A DNA stretch of 64,000 bases from Zonotrichia leucophrys gambelii (lineage: Eukaryota; Chordata; Aves; Passeriformes; Passerellidae): positions 92,178,912-92,242,911 of the forward strand of contig NC_088171.1 of assembly GCF_028769735.1 (NCBI RefSeq), in the 5' to 3' direction. A program made the translations under genes and the position numbers. Shown in pieces: positions 29,001 through 40,900 of the stretch (the first letter of the stretch is position 1; each line of letters begins with the position of its first letter). The notes beneath the pieces are model-generated. The model ran no database searches, was not told the origin of the DNA, and was given only the letters and a program-made list of their open reading frames with translations.

Positions 29001-32000
29001 CATTTTGAATGCTTACACTCTAAGAGAGTAGAGAGAAAGAGAGAAAAAGAGCAGACAGAGAAGACGAGAAAAAATAGAATCTGTCTACACCCCTGTCATT
29101 CTGAGGCTGGTTTTCTTGTTTAGGTGGCACTGAAATGAAAGAAAATAAGTATTTTAATTTTTTTACCCCTACCTAAGGCAATATATGTATTCATACATAG
29201 GGGAAATTATGGCTTTTAACTATTTTAATTAAAATCTAACACCTTGTTATGACAAAATAATGGGGTTCCTGAAATAACTACGGGGGGTGAGGCTGTCCTA
29301 TTTAAGTTCCAGAATGACTTCAACAGAAAGAGTTAAGAAGAGCTTATAGGCAGCAGAAGCTGATCTTATCCCTCAAGCTTGTTGCCTCTTAAGTATTGTT
29401 AAGCCCTAGGGATTTCCAGAAGAATTGCACATGCCTATCTCAATATCATATCAAAGGATCAGCACCCAAAGTCTTACTGAACTGACTGATGCTCAAATGT
29501 CAGACTGCCTATACCATCCAGAGGAGACTCAGATGTAAGAACTTTCAGAATACATTACTGTTCCAGTAAAGGCTGGGGAAACCACAGACTTAAACTTTGC
29601 ATTAAATGTTACAATCAAAAAGTAGGAAGTTAGTCTTTCCTACTGTGAATTTAGGTACAGTCCCTTAATCTTTCACTTTCCTTGTTAAATCCCCGAACCC
29701 AGGATAACTGAAACAAACTTACCACTCGCACAGTGCTGCCCTCACTCAGAACTTTGAAGCTAAGCTTTACTTTGATATCCAAAGACTTTAACATCAATGT
29801 AAATTATTTAGAGTGTTACCTTCAGTGGAGGTCTACCCCAGTTTCAGTCATTATGTGCAGGAAAATCCACTCTTTTTGCTGTTCAAGCCTACCCCTAGCT
29901 CAAATCATGTTGTTTCTCAGTGGAAGTAGTAGCTTTCAATGGTGTTGGACTAGCATTTGTATGGTGCTCACAGCTGTGCACTGGCAGCTGAAATCAGGTC
30001 ACATTCTCAGTAAAGTCAAGACCTCAATCAGCAGCTTTAGCACCGATAATAGTCTCTGCTCTATGTGGACCAGGTAACATCCCAGGGGGAAACACCTTCT
30101 CACAGCTTTTAGAACTGCTCACCTTCCATACCAAAATATACCCTCCCCAAAGATCATGGAATTCATTAATCCATTCTGTCTCAACCTCTGGAGGGTTTAT
30201 GGCTGAGGAAGTTTGAATACTATTATCAGTCAGGCATTTATTTCAGCCTGAATGCTCCAAGCTCCTATTAGGCAACCATTTGACTAGGCATTTCTTCTAC
30301 AAGAATAATTTTTTATTCTTGCTACAATAAATGCATTGGAAGGCTCCTAAAATAGACTTTAGGGCTGTGCTGAAGGCATACAAATACCAGTTCATTAAGG
30401 CTAAAAGCTAAACACCAGTGACTGAAAAGATCTTAAACCCTACTTATCAGTGCTAGTTTTTAGAATAATACCAAAGCAGCAACAACCACTAAGAAAATGT
30501 AACCATTTTAAAGAACTGCTCTGTCTTTCATCCTGATTACTGGTCACTGCCAGGGGGTCATTAATGTCTGCATACAAAAAGGTTTATAAGATTAAATCAG
30601 TGGTAATTTAACAGGGTACAATGCAATGTCAGGTTTCAGTCCCGACTCAATCCGGGGCACATATCGTGGGGAGAGGTTGAAGGCAGATCTGTGCCTAAAC
30701 ACAAATGGCAAGAGATTATTTTAAGCATTTATTTCCTCTGTTCTTTCCAAGTACTTAGAAGGAACTGGTCTTTCTTTACTACCAACAATGATTAGCAATT
30801 GTCCAAAAAAGAGGATAAACTGCTGATCTCTTCATAAACCCAGTTCTTGGGAGATTGCTGTACTGCATGTGTGATAGTTTAGACTAGAAGGAATTCTACT
30901 GATACCACATTTTTTATGTGAGACCTGAAGTAAGAACTCAGCCACAAATTAAGTGGGCCAAAATCAAATGTGATGTGCAGGATAAGTGTGTTTTTCTTGT
31001 CTCCAGATTTTATGGAATAATAAGGAAACAAACATGACTGCATTTACACAGCAGGGAGTCAGAAGGTGATTTCTCACTTTCGACTCACACATTCATTCAT
31101 CCACCTAGAAGCCCATTACATCTCATGTGTCAGTTTGCATTCCCTTACATGCAGAAGCTTCACCTACCTCTGTATTATTGATCAAGATGTGTAAAATGTG
31201 TCTGGGTTTGCTGGAAACATGAGAAAAATAATTCTAACTGATATGTGCCAGGAAAGCCTGAGAACAAATAGAGTTATGTCAACAAAAAAAGAATGAATTT
31301 TGCAACAGGGAGAACTTTAGGGAATTTCTGTTGTTAGTATAAATTACTTCTGCTCTCAGAGACCTGGCTAGTACGGCTCTCCCACTGTAGTCACAGCAGG
31401 TAGTATTTCTAAGCACAGACAAGGCCTCTACAGAGCTGCACCTGGTGTAACCACTCCCATTGAGCAAAATGGCATCAGCATGTCCAGATGAAGACAATGG
31501 GTTTTAGAGTCACACTTCATCAATGCAAATGATGTGAGAAAGTGCAAGGCAGTCTGAAACTGAACCCAGGTACTCTCATTCAGAGGGCAGTGACAGTGAT
31601 TCCAAATGTGGAATTGAACAAGCAGCTTGTCAGAGGTCATGCACGTGTGTTCTCCACCTGCCCCCAGCCATCAGTTCCCACACTACCCTGTCTCCCCATC
31701 ACCTGGTTTCTGCCAGGCAGCTGCACAAGGAGCTGGGCTGGAGAAATTGCAGGGCTCATAGCACAACCCTACAGGCAGCTCTGAGGCACACAGTAGTGTC
31801 TAGCACAGTTCTCCAGTGCCACTGCTGCATGCCAAGCAAAGGACCATGGCAGCAACTCTGTCAGGGTCTAAAGAACGGCTGCTTGTAATCATGTAGATAG
31901 TGAATCAGTGAGGCAGAGGTTGTGCAGCAGCACTGATTTATGGCAGTCTCACTCTGCCTAAGGAACAGGTTTGATTGCCCACAAATACTTTTGCAGTTTG

Positions 32001-32648
32001 GCTTGAGTTTATGTGATGTGGACAGCGTACTGGAGAGCAGTGTGAATTCCACCACTGTGGTCTCACTTCAGAGCGGGGTCTGATATTGCATTGCAACCAC
32101 TGGCAGGAGTATGAGAGCAAGGATATCAAGACTGTCTCAAACAATAGGCAGCACATGGCCAGCAGGGAGCTGATGAAACTCAGACACAAAAAAGGAAACA
32201 TTCTCATGGCTTGGATATGGTCAGCTGGACTATGACAGATTTAGCCCAAGATACAGTAAGATGTTGTTTTTGCCCCTCTTTACTGTCCAGTGTGAAGCAT
32301 TTCATACCACACTTCATAAGCACTAACATGCAGAGAATGTTACACCTTTACATCTTTACACCGGCCAACTCTAAGGTACAGGCAGTAAATTCTATCAGAA
32401 GAAATGATCAATCTTCTTGGAGCCAAGCAGCCTCCCAGGTGCAGAACCATTGCACTACCTGAAAACTTCACTTATCCCACATATTTAAAGCACTTGGGAG
32501 AATTTTACGCCACTCATCTGGCATGTAAAGCCATGTCCTTCATGACTGACAGATAAAGGAACACATTATAATTATTTATAACATTTTGAAAAAGAAGACA
32601 TTCATTACAGGGCTTCTTTCAAAAAGCACATATACATACATCAAGCTT
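26056..32648. other. Spacer between AHRR 3' end and the zinc-finger gene promoter
   Basis: Contains the CR1 tail at 26673-26775. I see no convincing exon on either strand. ORFs at 26274-26896, 28427-28804 and 31279-32462 lack motifs and splice context. An additional long AHRR 3' UTR form cannot be excluded. Confidence 0.45.
26673..26775 (-). mobile_element. CR1 3' tail, reverse orientation
   Basis: TAGAATGGTTTGGGTTGGAA followed by GGGATCTGAAAGATTATCCA and CCTGCCATGGGCAGGGACAC is the reverse complement of the CR1 3' end. Confidence 0.85.
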
Positions 32649-32778
32649 TTTATTTTTTAAATGATGTGGTTGTTATATAGGTGAAGTTGATATAACGTTG
32701 AAATAGTGCAATTTTAAAACAAAAATTAGTGCAGGAGTCAAACTACAACAATAACAAAACCCAAAATATAACTTTATT
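32649..32778 (-). terminator. Candidate AHRR polyadenylation signals
   Basis: On the minus strand AATAAA occurs at 32773-32778 and again at 32649-32654, 1.1-1.2 kb past the AHRR stop. That would give a 3' UTR of ordinary length. The choice of end cannot be settled from sequence alone. Confidence 0.35.
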
Positions 32779-32824
32779 TTTGTTGTTGTTGTGGAAACAC
32801 ATTACTGTCTGGGTTCAAAGAAAA

Positions 32825-32882
32825 GTATACACTCTGTTTTCAAAAGCACTAAAGTGCACTGAAGTGCTTTTGAAAGGTATAC
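32825..32882 (-). other. Perfect hairpin in the presumed AHRR 3' UTR
   Basis: Arms TTTCAAAAGCACT (32838-32850) and AGTGCTTTTGAAA (32863-32875) pair over 13 bp around a 12-nt loop, which itself contains the palindrome AGTGCACT. The palindrome GTATAC flanks both sides (32825-32830, 32877-32882) and could extend the stem past an asymmetric bulge. On the AHRR sense strand it contains AGCACTT and GCACTTT. Confidence 0.6.
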
Positions 32883-33870
32883 ATCTACCTCTCAGTGAGA
32901 TTAAGGGTTTCTTTTGGGATCGAAACTAGGATGGCTTTGAAAATAATCTTATGTGGGATTTGATTTTGATGTAGGGTGACGACATCTAACAAGCTGCTAT
33001 CAGTCAAAAAAATACTATCAAGTAAAAAAGTGCATTTCCTTTGTTGATGTTACAAGTAACAGCGAGGAAAATAATCAGAGAAATACTTTGTTCTCACGTA
33101 TACTTAACAGCATTTTGTAACTCATTTATAGAAGTAGATTACATCCCATTGTTCAGTCTTTCAGCAGCAACATGAAAGGCTGATGGCAATGAAATGGAAA
33201 AATATGGAAAAATATGGATTCTAAAAGAATATTAGTGAAGAAACTTAGGATCAACTTTAGTTTGAAATAAAATAATTTCTAATTCACTTATGCAAGTTGT
33301 TGTTTTTACTTACGTGGTCCTTTTAAATTAAGAAGTTGTGTTGGGAAGCCCTTTCCTATTGCCATTAATTTAATGCTGGGATGAAGGAATAGCTGATCCT
33401 TCTTATAAGAGTAGAAAAATAATTATAAACCAAAACCTCTTATGGTAGACTGACCACACTGAAAGCCATAAATATTTTTGATTTGCACAGAGGCATCACA
33501 TCAGCTTGAGAAAAACAAAGAGAACAAAGGAAACAAAAATTGCTAGACTTTGCTAATGAACTGTAGACAAGAGAGGAAAGGTGATAAGGAAAAATGATCA
33601 GGTATACCTGTGCAGCAAGTAATGATTATTTTTCTGTGCCTGAGGTTTTATCTTTCTTTCCTCTTTCCAAAGATCACTAAAAGAAGGGCAGTAGCAAGGG
33701 GTAGGCTGTGTGTACCTGTGTCTGTTTCTTTTCACACACAGGTGCACCCACACACACACTCTCAAAATCTTTCCACTGGCTTTTGATTTTAGTAAATCAT
33801 TTAACTCAGCTGGAAGAGAATCTACAACTTCTTGCTTTTAACATTATAAATATTTCAAATGTTATAAAAT

Positions 33871-34984
33871 CTATTGCAAAAATGTACATTCAGTGGTTTT
33901 ATGAGGCACAGGACCTGCTAATGTATTTTCAGGGAAGCTCGCGTGTACTCTGTTCTGTCCACTGCTGGACAACGGTGGAGAATCCAGGGGCTCACGCTTG
34001 ATGGCTTGAACGAAGCAGGGGTTTTTAAATTCACATGGCATTTTGAACACCTCATTAATCTGCTCTTTCTCCTCCCCTGGGCTGGGGCTGTAGAAGTGGC
34101 CGTAGCAAGGTGCGTGTGGCAGGTCGGGCATGCTTTCCAAGCACACGGAGGAGTTCTGAGGGCAAAAGGGGGGCACCTCCCTGTTCCGTGAGCCCTTGCC
34201 AGCTCTGTTCAAGTTCAGGTTGTTGGGGTGATTTGCTACGATGCATTGCCAGTTGTGGGGCGTGTAAAGGCAGTGCCTTGGCTTCTGGCAAGGCAAGGCT
34301 GGCTGGCAGAGGTCTGGCTCCGTTTTGAGGTGCACTCTGCTGGGATAGCCGGGTCCCTGCTTCCTCAGCGCGCCGCTCTCATCCAGCCAGGCTCGGCTCT
34401 GCAGGTAGTTATCAGCAATGTTTTCAGAGTCAGAGTCGTATTCTGTTTTGATGGGCATCTCCAAGGGAGTGGCTGTGTCATAGAGAGACTCTGAGGATGT
34501 GAATGGTCTCTGCAGCTTCCCGTGGTCTGTGGCATAGCTCTCTGCACAGCGCTGCGGGAGCCCCGAGTAGCATTGGCCATTCTCTGCGCTCCCCCAGTGG
34601 GAAGGACAAGCTGATGCCAGATTTAAGAAGTTTTGGTCTCTGTTGTAGAATGATCCAGCTCTCCTGTTTGGACACGTGTTCATTCTCTGGCTCATAGAAC
34701 AAGAACTGGAGTTTCTTGAAGTCCAGCTACTGTTTGTGGTGCAGTTGTTTTGAATGCCTAAAAGTGATGTGTTAGAGCTGAGAGGTTCCTCTTGCATAAA
34801 ACACTCACCATTAGTATGAGGCTCAAACTTCACTTTTACATTATCTTGTTCATTCTTCACTGCTGCCCAGTTAAGATGCTTCCACTGGCCCAGAGTTTCA
34901 ATGGCACTGTTATAGGAAAGCCCCTCCAGGTTTCCTTTCAAACTGGCAAAACCACTCAGTATCTTCAGTTGTTCATCTTCTTCC
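33871..34984 (-). CDS. AHRR: AHRR last coding exon, C-terminal repressor region
   Basis: 1114 nt including the stop TAG at 33871-33873; acceptor TTATTGAAAG. Four psi-K-x-E SUMO consensus sites are visible: VKFE (34822-34833), IKTE (34441-34452), LKTE followed by PD (34318-34329), and IKRE followed by PLDSP (33991-34002). The last three correspond to the three SUMO sites described in human AHRR that support corepressor recruitment. The exon ends CTFLQ. Confidence 0.95.
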
Positions 34985-37900
34985 CTTTCAATAAGAGTAG
35001 AGAAAAGAAGACAGGTCAATCAGATGTTTCTAAATTGTTGTTTTCTGGGATACAGAGCGGCTCAACATGCATTACAAGCCCTATATTGTCCTAAATACGG
35101 AACTCTCACACTCTTTTGCACATAATCTTTGCATTTGCTTGAGAGAACAAAAGAGTGTGCCTGCAGCTGGGTGTCAATATGCGTGCACAGCTAACTTTCT
35201 GAGGCATTGCTTCATGTGAATTCATGCATTGTTCTTCCATTTCAGGCACACAGTTCAATAAAGAACCTAAAATCTATAGTACAATTCACTAATTCCCTTA
35301 CACTTTTGTTCTTCCCTTAAAATATATCTAAATATTATTTGTGTGTAGAAAATTCTAAAGACAAAATACAAATAGTATTTTAAATGAGATATATTTTGTT
35401 AACAAAGAATTATTTGGACACATAAGAGCTTTCTGATCAGAGTGATTTGAGGGAAAACTGTGGAGGTCTTACATTTCAAGAACACAGCCGAGAGGAAATA
35501 AAATGCCCAAATTAAATAACCAAATAGTCACAGATGTTCATATTGGGTGTATGTTTGTTTTATATGTCTAACCTAATTTATGCTGCCTTTTGTTTTCTAA
35601 GATAGCCAGTGAATAAATTTTCCATGACCTCCAGCTGAAGTACTCAACATTAAAGAAGAACACTAGCAGAGAGTGTTGCCTGAGCACTTCCATGCCCAAA
35701 GCAGCTGTTTTCAGCACTGAGGTCCAAGTCCTGAGATTTAGGTCCTGAATTCACTAATGTGCTGATTCCCAAATCAAGTGCCACAAAACCACCTCATGCA
35801 TCTCCAAGCAAGAAACAGACATCTCAGTAGAAAACTGCATATGAAAACCTGAAGTGCTACTGAGGGGTTTAGAAGGCTTTTTCTTCGTTCACAAGGGAAC
35901 TTTTCCCTTGAGTATTGAACTCAATATTTCCTTGAATCAATGTGCAAGAAAAGGATTTTCCAGTAGAGGGAGTCCCTGTCATTACAAAGAGAGAACGTCC
36001 CACTGTAATAATGTACACCATGAAAGAGGAATATTTCCTCTTGCTCTTTTTTTTTTTTTGAGGCATTAAATATTTTCAGTCCTCTGCTAAATATTCATAT
36101 TCTTATTATTGACCGTATTGAGATGCAAATAGTCTCATAAAAGTTTGCTGCAGAACGTGCTTCTCAGAAAGTGGTCAAATTGGGAAGCACAGGACTGAAC
36201 AAAAAGCAATAGTCACAAAAAGCTAAACCCCCAAGTGAAGAATTTTGCAGCGAAATAGTATCCAGTGAAAATTCTTCAAAAGAGTCTATGTATGGAAGAC
36301 AGCATACATTTTAACAACAGCAAAAAAAAAGTTGTAGCAAATACAAAGTCTATTGCTGACCAAGACAGAACTGAATATAATCACTAAGGCCAAATCTTGT
36401 TGTACTTCAGTCTGTGGGAACTATCAAGCATAAAGGAAGGATTTTAATCTCTCTGAAAGCAAAAATGTAACTAAATAAACGTTTAATTACCCAAAACCAA
36501 GTTGGAAGTAGAGAAACTAATAAAAGAAACAGCCCCTTTTAATCTTCTTCTTAATAGAAATTCATTCCCTGACACAGCAAGATGATGTTTGTGCCATCCC
36601 AGTAAAGGTAAAAAGCTAGCGCATCCTCAGGTGAGAGCTCCCCTGCTATTCATGTGGATCTTGGGAGATACACCCCCTGCAAGGAATATCTACTCTGGAA
36701 GTGCAAAGACTTTTTTCATTTCTTCCACCTGCAAGGCATTTTGAAGGAAAAAATCTGGGATAACAGCCACATTTTTAACACTGGGCCAGATGGTGGCTAC
36801 ATAAAACTCCTGGCCCTGCTCTCTGAGTCCACTCTCTTATCTCTTCCCTCAGATCAGCTTGAAGAGATTCTTCAACGAGGGCACAGGAACTGGAACAGAC
36901 AGTCCCATGGGGGAAGGATGCAAAGCCCACTTGAGAGGAAAGGGTAAAACTCATCCAAAAACTCCTCTCTCAGTGCAAATCTGTGAGATTAGTTTACTGT
37001 GAGATTAGTTACTCTGTGACTGAGCCTACAGGCAACTAGATGTATCTGACTAAAAACATACAATGAATATGAGTACCCTTCCTTAGATTATATTGCACAT
37101 GCACAACTGAAAACATGAGCTCAACTGTCTTACATGAAGAAAAAAAAAAAGCTTAACATAGTCAAATGCTGATGAGCAGAAAAACTAGGGCACTAGATTC
37201 AGCTGCAACATAAAGCAAATCAAAAAAATCCAAAATACATTTTTTTTGTGCAAGAAGGACAAATATTTTAAAAATGTATTTATTTCTGTGCAATGGATAT
37301 GCATACTCAACTTCAGAAGAAGAAAAGGCTGAAGACAGAAAATAAATATTGTTTAAGATTGTAACTGCCATTCCATATGTTCCAAGACAGGAATAGATTT
37401 CCATATCATAAGTAAACTAAATTCTTCTCATTCATCTCTTCTCTTAGGTCACTACAGCCCTTTGAAAGATTTCATACAAAAAGAATGCATTCATTTTCCT
37501 ATTTTTTCTCTTTTTGGTACTGGAAAATATACTTACTTTAACATTTGCTGTTGGGCAAGGACATATTCTGAACAACCACTTCGATACAGAAGCTGAGTGT
37601 TAGCTTGAACCCAGACCCAGTGATCCTCATTTGTTTGTACTTTGACTAGAGAAATGCCATTTTCTCCATTATTCTTTGCTATATAATTTAAAAGAAAAAA
37701 GATTTTAATACAAGCAGTATTAAGTGGTTTTTGTTAGCTAAACTGCAAACATTCAAAGACTTCTTTGTTACCCTAGAAGCATCAGCATAGGAAACTACAA
37801 TCTAAAATATGTCACAAAATGAAGCAAAATCCATCTTAAAACTAATATTTGAAAAGTCTAGTAAGGCACTTAAACTGTAACCAAGGATTTTACAGTAATA

Positions 37901-40900
37901 GTCATTCCTTCTAATATTTTCATGTCAGTAGTAGTATGTACCCACAAAAAATGTTCATGAAAAATGGAGCTATAAGAGAGGAATGATTTTAAAGACAATA
38001 AAGATTTCCAGCAGATATGACAAAAGGATGAGTACAAGTCTGCTCAAGAAGTTGCCCAGTGGGGTAGAATTACCATCAAAATTTTATCCATTGTAAAATC
38101 TGAAATAGACCCTAGACTCTCATAATTTTTCCACAGCCAAACATTGAAAAAGCATGAGTCAAAGCTGTGGGCACATCATGAGTTTTAAAGACAATGCATT
38201 CTAATTTTCCTCTGTCTTCTAATCTTTGGGGAAAACTAACATTTGTAACATATCTTCCAGTTTTCATCAAAGAGGAACAGATATTGTCATTAATTATCAG
38301 GATTTTTGCATAAACTTATTGAATTCAGTGCTGCCACTTTTAGGTAAGCATACATTGAGTATTCTTTTACTACTATTTGTTTACTATTTACTGTTTACCG
38401 TGATTGTTTATTTCTCTGTAAATTTTCTACCCCCTCTGAAATCACAGACTTACTCTGCATTATCTTTTGAGGTGGACAATTTTTTGTATTTTTTTAAAGA
38501 AGAGGTGTTAGAGAGAAGAAGAGGTGTTAGAGAGAAGAAGAAGAAGAAAGACAGCATTGGGACCAAAACCTGGAAAATTTATCAGGAGAAAATAAAAGAG
38601 GAGGTTCTTTTTCCATAAACTGTATATAATCTAGAAGTACTTAGCAGTACCTTTGATTTGATTTTCAGCAATCTGTAATGCATTATTGAAGGCAGCACCT
38701 TCGTGGTGATTGTTTCTTCCATATAATTCTGTTGCTTCACAAAGTCCTGAATTGCCTTTTGAACTGGAGCTGTAGAGGGAAGAAAATGTGGCAAATTCCT
38801 TGTTAGTGAATGAAAACACAGACTCTAGAATCACAGACTCTAAAAGATATGATTTTCAAGCTGGTGGCCATTAGCAAAGGCGTTTGGTTTAAGTATATAG
38901 TAACTAGCACTAAATAATTATCTTTTTCCTGCATCATTTGGTTTCTCCAGCTAGTGTGTGCATGGAGTTCTGTATTCAATTAAGAGGAATAGTTATGTTT
39001 AGGAGTATTCTGTTCATGACTTACTATATGTGGAAAAATAAATTTCATCTGGAATTGAGACAAATGCTGTGTATATTCTGCTCTTCCTATTCAAGTTACG
39101 TTCGAGGTACGTACATCACAGAGACCAGCAATGCATTTAAGAGCTGGCATTACTTCAATTTGCAATAAGCACCATATGATTTGAATGTGTTTCTTCCAAT
39201 CTTTAGTTGAAAATGCTTCAATCAGGGCTTTAAAAGGGTGCACTGTCTGTAATACAGAATTACAAATGCTTCCTTGCATTAAGGCCCTTGAGAAAAAAAA
39301 GATTCTGTAAATCTGCCCACCATCCTTGGCTACCATGCTTCAGGCCTGAACCAAAGGAAACACTGAAGATAAATGGTTGCTTCATTCTTGTCAGATCCTT
39401 GGCTACTGTCCAGTCAGGTAGTAAAGCACCTCTCCATTAAGAGCTCAATTTTGATCATCAGTTAATTTCTCCTGGGCCACTGGAAAAACTGGCAAGCAGA
39501 AATGACTTTCCAACTCAATTCCAAAAGCTTGCATAGTCCATTATATCAGACTTCCAGCAATTTAGTTCTTCTCAAAAGGATGTATGTCCTAGAACCACAT
39601 TATACATCTGGATAGTGAATACACACACACACAAGCATAATCTAATTAAAAACCAAATTATGGTACTGTCAGTGATACTGATGAGCAGTTTTCTTCACAG
39701 CAATACAACTCATTACTGTAAGGTTATATTTAAGCAGAAAAAAGAACATATGATCCTAGCCCCAAATGTCAACAAATTCTGCCATAGAAGAGTAACAAAA
39801 ATAAGTGTTAGGAAGGAGATGAGTCTGAACACAATCTGTCCAGATCTTTTGTGATTGCTACCAAATGATCACCCCCAAGCCATTTAGTGCATTGTAAATT
39901 TACATGTTCATAAAACTTCTGTTGAAAGATAAATGCCTACACCAAATACAATTCATTAGGCTCTTTGTGAACACACCCCCCCACATACAGACATTCAGCT
40001 TTCTGAAGTCCCCCTTTTCCTTTGTTTGTTACCAAAAGGGCCAAGTTGAAATAATTGTGTTAGCAGAAGATACTGAAATTAGAAAGCTCGCAGTAAAAAT
40101 ATTTTTTCTTTTCCACTTTTACAGCTGGCTTACTGCATTGGTAACTTTTGAAGGTTAGAAAGATATCCTAATGTTCCATTTCTAATATAAAATTTTGTAT
40201 ATTGAAATAAATTACCTAACAGGTATTATAAATAAAGTACAATATATTGCATCATCTTGCATTCTATTATGCTCAATTACAGTAATTGCATTATATTTAT
40301 TTTGTATTCAATAGTAAATCCAGATAAATTATTCAGTTTTCTAAGAAAGAGTTTTAAAATGGAGAGATATTTAACATAATTTGTGTTTTTTACATGCTTA
40401 ATAGCCCATAATCTTCACTAAATGCCAAAAGATTAATTTGTAAATACTTTGTGTTTGCTGCTGCTGCATCGTCAGCTTTGTGTTTTGCTCTCACAAGCAG
40501 GCTCTTCATCTTCATCTCTGTCACAGAAGGGAGCAGAAGTGGTACCACTATGCAGAATAAGGACAGCTGAGGTGGCAATACTGTTCCTGATGACGACTTC
40601 TTCCTTTGTCCAAAGAGGAACTTTAGTTTGCCTTGGAACTGCATTGTCTGGTATAAAAAATAAACCAAAAGAAAAAAAAAAAAAAAAAAAAAACCAAAAA
40701 AAAAAAAAAACCAAGAAAAAAAAAAAAAACCAAAAAAAACCACAAAAAAAGAGAAAAAAAGAAAAACCCAACAACTTAAGCATTTAGTGTATAAACTTTA
40801 AAATAGTAATACAACCTATAGACTCTGTCATTTAACACCAAACCCAGTTTTGAATCAGAGATTCAAAGTACGAATTTCATTTTCTTCATATAATTTAAAC

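Larger units (their letters stand above)
37679..40447. other. Two AHRR introns around exon 38651-38769
   Basis: Contains the 19-bp tandem at 38498 and a short CA run near 39620. No other feature seen. Confidence 0.5.

Noticed and set aside
40390..40787. ORFs rich in Lys or Phe around 40.65-40.79 kb
   Set aside because: They are translations of the A-rich simple repeat. Only the part up to 40647 on the minus strand is AHRR exon.
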